The notes under the pieces: model-generated
Told to the model about the DNA's origin: nothing
The model's input: only the letters and a program-made list of their open reading frames with translations
Databases searched by the model: none
Made by a program: the position numbers and the translations under genes
Source: Maricaulis virginensis
GTDB taxonomy: Bacteria > Pseudomonadota > Alphaproteobacteria > Caulobacterales > Maricaulaceae
Length of the DNA stretch: 64,000 bases
Direction of reading: 5' to 3'
Assembly: GCF_027922185.1 (NCBI RefSeq)
Contig: NZ_BSFE01000013.1
Location: 31,676 to 95,675, forward strand
In this document: positions 1-8,553 of the stretch, piece after piece
Numbering within the stretch: the first letter of the stretch is position 1
How the letters are laid out: each line of letters begins with the position of its first letter

Positions 1-2195
1 TCGAAATTGTCGGCTTCCAGGCGCTGCAGGTCCGGATTGCCGAGTTCGCCCTCGATCTCGTCGTCGTCATTCTGTTCGACCAGGAGACGCGGTGCGAACT
101 GGCCCGGGTTCGGGCGCTGGATCGAGGCATAGTAGGAGGCGCGGGCAATCCAGTTCTCGGCCACTTCATAGCGGGCGAGGATGGAGGGCAGCACGTCGGT
201 ATAGTCGTCCGAGACGTATTGCGGCGTGACGATCACCGTGTCTTCGTCCAGGGTCACACCGCCGACGGTGGCGTCTTCCTCGGCGAGGAAAGCTTCATAG
301 CCATAGGCCGACACGTCGGTCTGCTCGATCCGGAAGCCGCCGACCACGCTGAGCGGGCCGTTCTCGATGGAGCCCATCAGATAGGCCGCCATGATGTCTT
401 CCTCGACACCGTAGGTCGCGCCATAGCTGTCGATGTCGCTGGCGATCGGATCCAGTTCCAGGGCGCCGAGATTGGCGTTGAAATAGTCGCGCACCGCGAC
501 CGGATCCGGCACCGGGCCGAGGCGGTCCTGCGAGTAGTCGACCGAGCGCACGACCTGGTCGAGCGTCAGATTGCCGTCGTCTTCATAGACGTCGAAGTCC
601 AGCGCGTATTTCTTGTCGCGCATGCGGGCCCGCACGCCGTACTGGATGTAGGTGGCCATGCCGCCATAGTTGAAGTCGTGGCGGATGTTCAGGGCTGCGG
701 CGTATTCGCGGTCCTGGGCCAGGCCGTTGGTGACCTCGAAGCCGGCATTTTCGTAGATCGACGGATCGAAGACCGAAGCGGTCGTCTGGCCGCCGCCATA
801 GACAAGCTGTGGCATCAGCGGGTTGGAGACGTCGACGCCGAAGGACTCGTCGTCCTCGAATTCGTAGGAGAAGTCGGTGTCCAGACGGTTCGGCTCTTCC
901 TCTTCGGAATGGACATAGGAGAGCGACCAGTCGACCGTCGTGTTGCCGCGCAGCCATTCGCCGCCGAAATCGGTGGCGAAGATCATCTGGGTTTCCAGGC
1001 GGTCCTTGATGTCGCGGTCGATTTCCATCTCTTCGGCGACGAAAGCCGCCAGATCGCCGGAGGACGCGGCATCATTGTACTCGGCATCTTCCAGCTTCAC
1101 CTCGACCCGGTTGCGGTATTCATGGTCGGAGAAATCGGACCAGGTGTTGCGCAGGTAGAAGCTCAGCTCGTTCGACCAGCGATAGTCGAAATTCAGGGCC
1201 GCCGTCGTGCGTTCGCGCGTGATCTGGTAGTTGCGCATCTCGACTTCGTTCGGGAAAGGCACGCTTTCGTCCGTTTCCCAGCCGCCGTCGACCTCATAGC
1301 TTTCCGAGCCGAAGACGCGTTCCTGGTGCGACAGCGAGCCGGCCACGCCGAGACGGCCGTCGAGGAAGTTGTTGGCGAAGTTCACCGAGCCGCGCCAGCC
1401 GAATTCCTGTTCGATATCGGAGTAGAGCGAAGCCACCCGGCCGCGGACGTAGAGATGGTCGACATCGAGGCCCGAGGTGGTCTCGATCTCGACATTGCCG
1501 CCGACACTGTCACCGTCCATGTCCGGCGTCAGCGACTTGTTGATAACGACGCTGGAGAGCACGTCGGCATCGATGACGTCGAGGCCGACCTGGCGGTCTT
1601 CGGCTTCCGGCGAGGTCAGGCGCACGCCATTGATCGAGGTGGAGACGAGGTTCGGATCCAGACCGCGGATCGAGACGAAACGGCCTTCGCCCTGGTCGTT
1701 CAGCACGTTCACGCCGACGGCGCGGCGGGCGGCCTCGGCGACGTTCTCGTCCGGGAACTGGCCGATCGCGTCGGCGGAGAGGACGACGATATTGCCGTCA
1801 TTGGCGCGCTGGCGCGACAGGGCGGAGTTGAGCGCGCCGCGCTGGCCGATCACCAGGATGTTGTCGACATAGTCGACATCTTCGCCGATCACGATCACCG
1901 GGGTCGCGGTGTCCGTGACGCTGGCCAGCGTCACCGAGGTCTCGGCCGGCTCGGCGCCGACATAGCTGATGCGCAGCGTGTAGGTGCCGGCAGCGAGGCC
2001 GACGATGCGGAATGCGCCGTCCGAACCGGCGGCAACGGTCTGGCCCGTTTCCACGATGCGGATGGTGGCGCCCTCCAGACCGACGGTCCGGGAGCCGTCC
2101 ATCACGCGGCCGGCAATGGTACCGGCCTGGGCAGCGGTCGCAGCAGCAAGTGCCAGCACCGAGGCGGTGCCGAGCATGGCGAATGTCCTGGTCAT
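1..2195 (-). CDS. TonB-dependent receptor (5' part; truncated by window edge)
   Basis: Outer-membrane active transporter for a large substrate, energised by TonB/ExbBD. Only the first 731 codons are visible. The minus strand encodes a signal peptide (about residues 1-24, ending AQA), a carboxypeptidase-regulatory-like beta-sandwich extension (about 25-100) and a plug domain (about 110-240) with the motifs SIRGLDPNLV and NGVRL and GDSVGGNVEIET. Barrel sequence rich in aromatic and acidic residues follows without a stop to base 1. This layout matches the Caulobacter/Xanthomonas-type receptors. The start at 2195 is the first ATG before a clean signal peptide. It is divergent from the phytase gene, so a role in taking up phytate breakdown products or a phosphate-related ligand is plausible, but the substrate cannot be read from the sequence. 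Confidence 0.93.
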   Translation of the reverse strand, partial: MTRTFAMLGTASVLALAAATAAQAGTIAGRVMDGSRTVGLEGATIRIVETGQTVAAGSDGAFRIVGLAAGTYTLRISYVGAEPAETSVTLASVTDTATPVIVIGEDVDYVDNILVIGQRGALNSALSRQRANDGNIVVLSADAIGQFPDENVAEAARRAVGVNVLNDQGEGRFVSIRGLDPNLVSTSINGVRLTSPEAEDRQVGLDVIDADVLSSVVINKSLTPDMDGDSVGGNVEIETTSGLDVDHLYVRGRVASLYSDIEQEFGWRGSVNFANNFLDGRLGVAGSLSHQERVFGSESYEVDGGWETDESVPFPNEVEMRNYQITRERTTAALNFDYRWSNELSFYLRNTWSDFSDHEYRNRVEVKLEDAEYNDAASSGDLAAFVAEEMEIDRDIKDRLETQMIFATDFGGEWLRGNTTVDWSLSYVHSEEEEPNRLDTDFSYEFEDDESFGVDVSNPLMPQLVYGGGQTTASVFDPSIYENAGFEVTNGLAQDREYAAALNIRHDFNYGGMATYIQYGVRARMRDKKYALDFDVYEDDGNLTLDQVVRSVDYSQDRLGPVPDPVAVRDYFNANLGALELDPIASDIDSYGATYGVEEDIMAAYLMGSIENGPLSVVGGFRIEQTDVSAYGYEAFLAEEDATVGGVTLDEDTVIVTPQYVSDDYTDVLPSILARYEVAENWIARASYYASIQRPNPGQFAPRLLVEQNDDDEIEGELGNPDLQRLEADNF

Positions 2196-2350
2196 GATGT
2201 CCCCCTTCAAGGAAATGACTGGCGAGTCGGGCCTGGCAGTCCGATTTCGGCGCCTTATTGGGGGAAAAGCCGCGACAGGCTGATGACGTTATGGCTGCAC
2301 TTCCATGTCGTTTGGATCGAAGTTTTGTGACGGTGCGAAATTGCATCACC

Positions 2351-2368
2351 CCGTCAAGGAAGTGTCAC
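2351..2368 (+). promoter_or_regulatory. Possible Pho box
   Basis: CCGTCAA-GGAA-GTGTCAC is two 7-bp direct repeats 4 bp apart, the geometry of a PhoB box (consensus CTGTCAT-N4-CTGTCAY). I count 5 of 7 and 6 of 7 matches. It sits about 70 bp before the phytase ATG. No PhoB gene is in the window. Confidence 0.4.
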
Positions 2369-2438
2369 GATTGGCCGCGTGCCATTGCGGCATGACCCGT
2401 GCTATTGCGCTGCGAACCGGACTTCTGGAGGGACAGTC

Positions 2439-3476
2439 ATGAAGCGGATTCTCGGCCTTGCGGCATTCTCGCTGGCACTGGGCGGCTGTGGCGGCGGACT
2501 GCCGGCTGTCGAGATCGAAGCCGTGCTGGAAACGGCGAGCGTCGCCGGTACGGGCGATGCGGCCGACGATCCGGCCGTGTGGGTCTCGGACACGCCGGCC
2601 GACAGCCTGATCTTCGGCACCGACAAGGATAATGGCGTCTACGTCTACACCCTGACCGGCGCCGAGCATGCCTACCTGCCCGAAGGCCGGCTTAACAATG
2701 TCGACGTCCGCTACGACTTCGCGCTCGGTGACCGTGTCGTCGACATTGCCGGCGCGTCCGACCGTTCCAACATCGGCATCGCCTTCTTCTTCATCGATCC
2801 GGACACGCGCGATGTGAGCTATGCCGGCGCCGTGCCGCTGGACAATATCGTCGAGCCCTATGGTTTCTGCTTCTACCGCAGCCGCCAGGATGGCGAGCTT
2901 TATGCCTTTGTCTCCGACAAGGAACCGGGCACCTTCATTCAGGTCCGCGTGGGCTGGAATGGCGAGAGCGTCACCGCCGAGGAAGTCCGCCGCGTCACGC
3001 TGGGCACGATCGCGGAAGGCTGTGTTGCGGACGAGCGCACCGGCACGGTCTACATGAATGAAGAGAATGCCGGCGTCTGGATGATGGGCGCCGAGCCCAC
3101 CGATCCGGCCGAACCGGTGCAGATCGCCGCCGTCGACGGCCAGCAGCTCAGCGCCGATGCCGAGGGCGCCGCCCTCCTGCCGCGCGGCGAGACCGGCGGC
3201 TGGCTGGTCGTCTCCTCCCAGAGCGACAATGCCTATGCGGCCTATGATCTGGAAACGCACGAATTCGTCACGCGCTTCCGGATCGTCGACGGCGCCGTCG
3301 ACGGGGTGACCCATACGGACGGTCTGGACATTTCCACCGCCAATCTGGGCGAGACTTTCCCAGGCGGGATCTTCGTCGTGCAGGACGACGAGAACGAGAC
3401 CGGCGGCCAGAACTTCAAATTCGTCGATCTGCGCTCGCTGACCGTTGTGCTGGAAGGCGGGAGCGCGGCGGAGTAG
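2439..3476 (+). CDS. Beta-propeller phytase, lipoprotein
   Basis: Calcium-dependent 3-phytase releasing phosphate from inositol hexakisphosphate, predicted to be lipid-anchored in the envelope. The 345-residue product starts with a lipoprotein signal (MKRILGLAAFSLALGGC, lipobox LGGC). It carries the family hallmarks in order: DDPAVWV, KDNGVYVYTLTG, NNVDVRYDF, EPYGFCFY, EGCVADE, MNEENAGVW, DGVTHTDGLDI and FPGGIFVVQDDEN, the acidic clusters that bind calcium and substrate. The length fits the family. The ATG at 2439 follows GGAGGGACAG and is the only start that yields the lipobox; an in-frame start further upstream would spoil it. The divergent TonB receptor and the Pho-box-like site suggest a phosphate-scavenging unit. 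Confidence 0.95.
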   Translation: MKRILGLAAFSLALGGCGGGLPAVEIEAVLETASVAGTGDAADDPAVWVSDTPADSLIFGTDKDNGVYVYTLTGAEHAYLPEGRLNNVDVRYDFALGDRVVDIAGASDRSNIGIAFFFIDPDTRDVSYAGAVPLDNIVEPYGFCFYRSRQDGELYAFVSDKEPGTFIQVRVGWNGESVTAEEVRRVTLGTIAEGCVADERTGTVYMNEENAGVWMMGAEPTDPAEPVQIAAVDGQQLSADAEGAALLPRGETGGWLVVSSQSDNAYAAYDLETHEFVTRFRIVDGAVDGVTHTDGLDISTANLGETFPGGIFVVQDDENETGGQNFKFVDLRSLTVVLEGGSAAE

Positions 3477-3486
3477 TCCGGGCCGC

Positions 3487-3831
3487 ATGGCCCTGCTTCT
3501 TCCGCTCATTCTTCTTGTCGCCATTATTGCCCTGGTCTGGCTGCACCGCAGCCGGGACCGGGGGCTGGCGCAGCAGCTCGGCGAGATCGAACGTGATCTC
3601 GCCGCCCGCCTGGTCCTGCTGGAACGTGGCGAGAAGCCGGTCGCCGGCGGGCCCGGTATCGACGCGGGCGAGGCCGGCGATGCGCTGACCAAGGCACCCC
3701 AGCACATCTTCGACAGCGTGCATGCGGCCTATGATGCCTGCGAACGCGAGGCCGCCGATGCGCCGCAACTCTTGCGCCGTGCCGTGTCCGCCCTGGCCGA
3801 ATACCGCGACTTTCGCGGCTGGAAGGGCTAG
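3487..3831 (+). CDS. Small single-pass membrane protein, unknown function
   Basis: A 114-residue protein with one N-terminal membrane helix (about residues 1-18, MALLLPLILLVAIIALVW), a basic HRSRDR stop-transfer and a soluble tail. The tail is rich in charged and Ala/Leu residues (AQQLGEIERDLAARL, about 27-41), probably helical, and ends in YRDFRGWKG. Topology rules predict the tail in the cytoplasm. It lies 10 bp after the phytase stop and 32 bp before the AraC-type gene on the same strand, so it is probably cotranscribed with the phytase. I do not recognise the family. Confidence 0.7.
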   Translation: MALLLPLILLVAIIALVWLHRSRDRGLAQQLGEIERDLAARLVLLERGEKPVAGGPGIDAGEAGDALTKAPQHIFDSVHAAYDACEREAADAPQLLRRAVSALAEYRDFRGWKG

Positions 3832-3863
3832 GCAGGCCGCCTCCAGTCCTTAATCTGCCCGCC

Positions 3864-4961
3864 ATGACGCTCCAGCCGGTCAATCTCGTCCATATCGCCC
3901 TGATCGCCATTGCCGGTCTGGGCGTGCTGCTGACCGTATCGCAGCCGCGCCTGCGGGCGGTGTCGGCGCTGATGGCGATGTCCTGCACCTGGATGATCTT
4001 CAACGTGCTGGAGGAGACCGCCGGGTTTCGCGACATCTGGCTCGTCACGCCGGCCTTCCGCCTGGCCTATCCGCCGCTTGTCTATCTCACTGTCCGCGGC
4101 ATCATGATCGCCGGCCCGGCGCTGACCTGGCGCGACTGGCCGCATGCCGTGCCCTTCCTCATCGCGCTGGCGCTGACGACGCAGATCGCCTGGGTCGAGC
4201 ACGCCGCCCGGATCAGCCTGTTCGTCTATTCCGCCGCCGCGGTCTGGCTCATCCACCGCTTCCGCAGGGCGACCCGCGAGACCCGGTCCGATGCCCGGGC
4301 GATCCAGCTCAACGGGCTCTACGCCCTGATCGGTTTCTATGTCGTCGATGGCGTGTTCGACGTGCTGCGGATGGATGCGCACTGGATCCATCCCTACTGG
4401 CCATGGCTGGGGACCCAGACCGCCTATCTCTTCCAGATCAGCGTCTCGCTGGCCTTCGTGGTGATGCTGATCCTGATCGCCGTCCGCCACAGCCGGCTGT
4501 TCGAGGGGCTCGAACCCGGAGCGCTGGACGCGCCGCGGGACGAGCCGGCCACGCCGGCGCCGGGCGATGAGGCCGCAGCGACCGAGGACTTCCGGCGCAT
4601 CGATACGGTCGTGCGCGGCGAGGCGCTCTATTCGGAACCGCGTCTCACCCGGCCGGAAGTCGCGGCGGCAGCAGGGCTGGGCGAGCGCGCCGTGTCGCGC
4701 GCGATCAAGACGGCGACGGGGCGCAATTTCAACGACTATATCAACAGTCTGCGGATCGAGGATGTCTGCGCGATGATGCAGGAGGACGCCCGCGCCGGCA
4801 CAGCCCAGCGCGTGATCGACCTGGCCTTCACCGCCGGCTTCTCGTCGAAATCCGTGTTCAACGCCGTCTTCAAGCGCGAGACCGGCGAGACGCCCTCGGC
4901 CTATGCTGCCGGCCTGCGCAGCGGCGAAGACGGACCGGTATCCGGTATCCGCAGCGCTTGA
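3864..4961 (+). CDS. Membrane-anchored AraC/XylS-family regulator
   Basis: A 365-residue transcription factor with an N-terminal half of about six or seven membrane helices (residues 1-215, for example LVHIALIAIAGLGVLL) and a C-terminal AraC-type double helix-turn-helix (about 255-355, including YINSLRIEDVCAMM and VIDLAFTAGFSSKSVFNAVFK). A Pro/Ala/Glu-rich linker (about 220-245) joins them. Regulators of this build are thought to sense a membrane or periplasmic signal and act from the membrane. A perfect 24-bp palindrome begins 12 bp after the stop, directly before the amidohydrolase gene, so that gene is the obvious candidate target. The start at 3864 has no strong ribosome-binding site. Confidence 0.9.
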   Translation: MTLQPVNLVHIALIAIAGLGVLLTVSQPRLRAVSALMAMSCTWMIFNVLEETAGFRDIWLVTPAFRLAYPPLVYLTVRGIMIAGPALTWRDWPHAVPFLIALALTTQIAWVEHAARISLFVYSAAAVWLIHRFRRATRETRSDARAIQLNGLYALIGFYVVDGVFDVLRMDAHWIHPYWPWLGTQTAYLFQISVSLAFVVMLILIAVRHSRLFEGLEPGALDAPRDEPATPAPGDEAAATEDFRRIDTVVRGEALYSEPRLTRPEVAAAAGLGERAVSRAIKTATGRNFNDYINSLRIEDVCAMMQEDARAGTAQRVIDLAFTAGFSSKSVFNAVFKRETGETPSAYAAGLRSGEDGPVSGIRSA

Positions 4962-4972
4962 CGAATTCCGCA

Positions 4973-4996
4973 CGTCCGGAATCCGGATTCCGGACG
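4973..4996. promoter_or_regulatory. Perfect 24-bp palindrome, candidate operator
   Basis: Every base pairs with its partner about the centre at 4984/4985. The arms hold GTCCGGAATCC and GGATTCCGGAC. A second, shorter inverted repeat with the same half-site (GTCCG-C-CGGAC) follows at 5002-5012. There is no T-run, so it is unlike an intrinsic terminator. It lies 54 bp before the amidohydrolase ATG. Confidence 0.6.
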
Positions 4997-5049
4997 ATCC
5001 CGTCCGCCGGACATGCTGACCTCTCCCGAAATCCAGACGGGAGACATTC

Positions 5050-6462
5050 ATGCTTCGTATCCTCGCCGGCGGCCTTGCCGTCATCCTGGCCGCGATCGCC
5101 GCCACGGCCGTCATCATCGCCCGGGTGCCCGGCGCCATGGTGCCGGACCGCAATGCATCGCGGACCTGGCTGATCGAGCACGCCACACTGTTCGACCCGG
5201 AAACCGGTACCCGGCAGGCCGGCCGGTCGGTCCTGGTGCAGGACGGGCGGATCGCGCGTATCGGGCCGGACGGGATGTCCGGCACCGATCCGGACATTCC
5301 GCGCATCGACGCGCAGGGCCGCACCCTGATGCCCGGACTGATCGACATGCACGTCCATGTTTTCGATGAGGTGGACCTGGCGGCCGGGCTGGCGCGCGGC
5401 GTCACGACCGTGCGCAATATGGGCGGCATGCCCTTCCATCTGCCGCTCGCCCGGCGCATCGATGCGGGCCGTCTCTACGGCCCCCGCCTCATCACCACAG
5501 GCGCGATCATCAATGAACGCGGCGGCCGCAATGCCAACCTGCTGCACGAGGCGGTGAGCGGTGGCGGCGAGGCGCGCGCGGCCGTACGGCGCCAGCACGC
5601 GGCCGGTTTCCGCCACCTCAAACTCTATTCCAACCTGTCGGGCGAGAGCTTTGCCGCGATCCGCGAGGAGGCGGCGGCGCTGGGTATGACGATGAGCGGT
5701 CACCCGGTCGAGGGCACCGAAGACGACCCGCTGCCCTTCACCGATACGCTGCCGGCCGGTTTCGACACGATCGAGCACAGCGAGTCGATCGTCTGGCATG
5801 GCCTGTCCGACAATACCGACCCGGAGAGCGCCCGCGCCCTGGCGCAGACGATTGCGGCGGCCGGTGCCACGGTCGACCCGACGCTGGTGGTGCACGAGAA
5901 CCTGGCGCGCATCGTCGAGACGCGCGGCGGGCATCTGCTGCGCCCCGAGATGGACGGCTATAACCCTGTGGTCGCCGGCTTCGAGCAGGATGCGTTCGAC
6001 TTCTGGTCGCGCTATGTCCATGAGGACCGCACGCGCATGCAGGCCTTCTACGAGGCTTTCACCGGCATGATGCACGAGGACGGCGTGCGCCTGACGGTCG
6101 GTTCGGATTCCGGGATTATGGCCTCGCCGCATGGTGTCTCGACGGTGCGCGAGATCGAGCTTCTGGTCCGGGCCGGGCTGACACCGCTGGAGGCAATCCG
6201 GTCGGCGACCGTGCATCCGGCCGATGTGCTGGGGCTGGAGGGCAAGATCGGCTGTGTGGCCGTGGGCTGCTTTGCCGATCTGGTTCTGGTTGACGGTGAC
6301 CCGCTGACCAGCCCGTCCATCCTCTACGCGCCGCGCGGTGTGATGCGTGACGGGCGCTGGCTCGACCGCGATGCGCTCGATGCGCTGGAAGAGGCCGGGC
6401 GGCAGCCCTCGGCGCTTCGCACCTGGTGGCGCCTGGGCCGGCATCTGCTGGCGATCCGCTAA
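5050..6462 (+). CDS. Amidohydrolase-superfamily metal-dependent hydrolase
   Basis: A 470-residue enzyme with an N-terminal membrane anchor or signal (about residues 1-25, LRILAGGLAVILAAIAATAVIIA), so it probably works outside the cytoplasm. The metal-binding start of the TIM barrel is clear: LMPGLIDMHVHVFDE (HxH), then GVTTVRNMGG, SGHPVEG and HSE for later histidines, and LTVGSDSG for the barrel-end aspartate. The C-terminal composite beta domain contains KIGCVAVGCFADLVLVDGDP, typical of imidazolonepropionase/prolidase-like members. The substrate is not evident. GGGAGACATTC gives the ribosome-binding site. It is probably controlled by the palindrome at 4973 and the AraC regulator before it (inference). 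Confidence 0.9.
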   Translation: MLRILAGGLAVILAAIAATAVIIARVPGAMVPDRNASRTWLIEHATLFDPETGTRQAGRSVLVQDGRIARIGPDGMSGTDPDIPRIDAQGRTLMPGLIDMHVHVFDEVDLAAGLARGVTTVRNMGGMPFHLPLARRIDAGRLYGPRLITTGAIINERGGRNANLLHEAVSGGGEARAAVRRQHAAGFRHLKLYSNLSGESFAAIREEAAALGMTMSGHPVEGTEDDPLPFTDTLPAGFDTIEHSESIVWHGLSDNTDPESARALAQTIAAAGATVDPTLVVHENLARIVETRGGHLLRPEMDGYNPVVAGFEQDAFDFWSRYVHEDRTRMQAFYEAFTGMMHEDGVRLTVGSDSGIMASPHGVSTVREIELLVRAGLTPLEAIRSATVHPADVLGLEGKIGCVAVGCFADLVLVDGDPLTSPSILYAPRGVMRDGRWLDRDALDALEEAGRQPSALRTWWRLGRHLLAIR

Positions 6463-6489
6463 TCTTGCCTTGACGTGAGTACCAAAAGA

Positions 6490-6517
6490 AAACGCCCGGC
6501 TGGATGGCCGGGCGTTT
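6490..6517 (-). terminator. Intrinsic terminator of etfBA
   Basis: An 11-bp GC-rich stem (AAACGCCCGGC / GCCGGGCGTTT) with a 6-nt loop. Read on the minus strand it is followed by TTTTCTTTTGG, so it ends the etf operon. On the plus strand the tail is weaker but may also stop amidohydrolase transcripts. Confidence 0.85.
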
Positions 6518-6542
6518 CCTGATTTGTCCGGTGCGGCGAGGC

Positions 6543-7472
6543 TCAGCCCAGCGCTTCGTCCAGTTCCGGCAGGGCCTGGAACAGGTCCGCGACGAGGCCA
6601 TAATCGGCGACCTGGAAGATCGGCGCTTCCTCGTCCTTGTTGATCGCGACGATGACCTTGGAGTCCTTCATCCCGGCCAGGTGCTGGATGGCACCGGAAA
6701 TGCCGACCGCGATGTAGAGTTCCGGCGCGACGACCTTGCCGGTCTGGCCGACCTGGTAGTCGTTCGGCACGAAGCCGGCATCGACAGCGGCGCGCGAGGC
6801 ACCGACGGCGGCGCCCAGCTTGTCGGCGATCTTGTCCAGCAGGTGGAAATTCTCGCCGGATTGCATGCCGCGGCCGCCGGAGATGACGATCTTGGCCTGG
6901 GTCAGTTCCGGACGATCCGATTCCGACAGCTCCTCGGAGACGAATTCCGACTTGAACGGGCCGGAGGAGGCACCGAGATCCTCGACCGGGGCCGAGCCGC
7001 CGTCACCGGCCTTCTCGAACGTGGTCGGGCGGACCGTGATGACCTTCTTTGCGTCCCTGGACTTCACCGTCATCATCGCGTTGCCGGCATAGACCGGACG
7101 CACGAAGGTGTCGGCGCTTTCCACTGCGGTGATGTCGGAGATCTGCATCACGTCGAGGCGGGCGGCGACGCGGGGCATGAAGTTCTTGCCCATCGTGCTC
7201 GCGGCGGCGAGGACGGCGTCATAATCGTCCATCAGCGGCGTGACCAGCGCGTCCATGGCTTCCGCCGTCGGCGAGGCGAAGACGTCGGCTTCGGCGTGCA
7301 GCACCTTGGCGACACCGTCCAGCTTGGACGCGGCTTCGGCCACGCCGCCGGCATCCTTGCCGGCCACGAGGACGTGGATATCGCCGCCGATCTTCCTGGC
7401 GGCGGTGATCACGGCGCGGGTGGCGTCGTTGAGCGCGCTGTTGTCGTGCTCGGCAATAACGAGAACCGTCAT
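6543..7472 (-). CDS. etfA: Electron transfer flavoprotein, alpha subunit
   Basis: FAD-binding subunit of the soluble heterodimer that takes electrons from acyl-CoA and related dehydrogenases and passes them to ETF:ubiquinone oxidoreductase. The 309 residues show the family N-terminus (MTVLVIAEHD) and the C-terminal FAD domain, with SGGRGMQSGENF at about 200-211 and GQTGKVVAPELYIAVGISG at about 243-261. The length is normal. It starts 2 bp after the etfB stop, so the two are translationally linked, and the hairpin at 6490 ends the operon. Confidence 0.98.
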   Translation of the reverse strand: MTVLVIAEHDNSALNDATRAVITAARKIGGDIHVLVAGKDAGGVAEAASKLDGVAKVLHAEADVFASPTAEAMDALVTPLMDDYDAVLAAASTMGKNFMPRVAARLDVMQISDITAVESADTFVRPVYAGNAMMTVKSRDAKKVITVRPTTFEKAGDGGSAPVEDLGASSGPFKSEFVSEELSESDRPELTQAKIVISGGRGMQSGENFHLLDKIADKLGAAVGASRAAVDAGFVPNDYQVGQTGKVVAPELYIAVGISGAIQHLAGMKDSKVIVAINKDEEAPIFQVADYGLVADLFQALPELDEALG

Positions 7473-7474
7473 GA

Positions 7475-8224
7475 TCAGATCACTCCCGCTTCATTCTTCA
7501 GCTTGTCGACCAGCTCGGCGACGCTCTCCACCTTGATACCGGCTTCGCGCTTCGGCGGTTCGGAAACCTTCACGACTTCCAGACGCTTGGCGATATCGAC
7601 GCCGAAATCGTCCGGAGCCTTGGTGTCGATCGGCTTGCGCTTGGCCTTCATGATGTTCGGCAGCGAGGCGTAGCGCGGCTCGTTCAGGCGCAGGTCGGTG
7701 GTGATCACGGCCGGCAGTTCCAGCGCGATCGTCTGCAGGCCGCCATCGACCTCGCGGGTCACGGTGGCCTTGCCGTCGGCGATCTCGACCTTGGAGGCGA
7801 AGGTGCCCTGCGGCCAGTCCAGCAGTGCGGCCAGCATCTGGCCGGTCTGGTTGGCGTCGTCGTCGATCGCCTGCTTGCCCAGCAGCACGATCTCCGGCTT
7901 CTCCTCGTCGGTCACGGCCTTCAGCAGCTTGGCGACGGCGAGCGGTTCGACGGTCTCGTCGGTCTGGATCAGGATGCCGCGGTCGGCGCCCATGGCGAGG
8001 GCGGTCCGCAGGGTCTCCTGGGCCTGCGCCGGTCCGATGGACACGACGACGATTTCTTCCGCGACGCCCTTTTCCTTCAGGCGGATCGCTTCCTCGACGG
8101 CGATCTCGCAGAAGGGGTTCATGGACATCTTCACATTCGCGAGGTCGACGCCCGTTTGATCGGGCTTCACGCGGACCTTCACGTTGTAATCGACGACCCG
8201 TTTGACGGGGACGAGAATCTTCAT
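7475..8224 (-). CDS. etfB: Electron transfer flavoprotein, beta subunit
   Basis: AMP-binding partner of EtfA. The 249-residue protein has the expected MKILVPVKRVVDYNVKVR start, the NPFCEIAVEEAIRLKEKG segment, the DDDANQTGQ signature at about 120 and the recognition-loop region near LPAVITTDLRLNEPRY, which docks to dehydrogenase partners. It is the first gene of the pair, with 329 bp of non-coding DNA upstream that should hold the promoter. PduO, HIG1 and etfBA often lie together in alphaproteobacteria, and all are present here within 4.7 kb. Confidence 0.98.
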   Translation of the reverse strand: MKILVPVKRVVDYNVKVRVKPDQTGVDLANVKMSMNPFCEIAVEEAIRLKEKGVAEEIVVVSIGPAQAQETLRTALAMGADRGILIQTDETVEPLAVAKLLKAVTDEEKPEIVLLGKQAIDDDANQTGQMLAALLDWPQGTFASKVEIADGKATVTREVDGGLQTIALELPAVITTDLRLNEPRYASLPNIMKAKRKPIDTKAPDDFGVDIAKRLEVVKVSEPPKREAGIKVESVAELVDKLKNEAGVI

Positions 8225-8499
8225 GCTGGGGCTCCGGTTGGCCGCGCGCGGGATATTCTGCGCACCTACAAAGAACAGGCGGCGAAACTGCCTTCGCGCG
8301 TGCGGTAAGTCAATGCAGCCCGCTGGCTTACGCGTGCGTCAATTCGCACCTGGCATGTGGATTCGGGTATGCCGGTGCGGTTGGTCGCGGCTGCATTTTC
8401 GGCGCTGCGCCAGCGCTGAAATGCTGCGGTGCGGTGTGATCTGAAGGGCTCGATTCGAGCTTCAGGTACGTTTTGCGCTCAGCGTGCCCGGCATAAAAA
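8225..8499. other. Intergenic region upstream of etfB
   Basis: No convincing gene. It must contain the etfB promoter on the minus strand. TTGACT at 8313-8308 is a possible -35 hexamer, but I see no good -10 at the right distance. Short open frames here lack ribosome-binding sites and normal codon use. Confidence 0.5.
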
Positions 8500-8527
8500 G
8501 AGGGCGCTTCCGGCCGGAAGCGCCCTC
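8500..8527 (-). terminator. Intrinsic terminator of the YceI gene
   Basis: A 28-bp perfect inverted repeat (arms GAGGGCGCTTCCGG and its complement). On the minus strand it runs into CTTTTTATG, a clear T-tract, 27 bp after the YceI stop. Confidence 0.88.
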
Positions 8528-8553
8528 GATCGACCAGTGTCGTTGCGATGCGG

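Noticed and set aside
219..2330. Long plus-strand open frame opposite the TonB receptor gene
   Set aside because: The minus strand has a signal peptide, plug and barrel motifs. The plus-strand frame translates to low-information sequence, an effect of high GC at codon position three.
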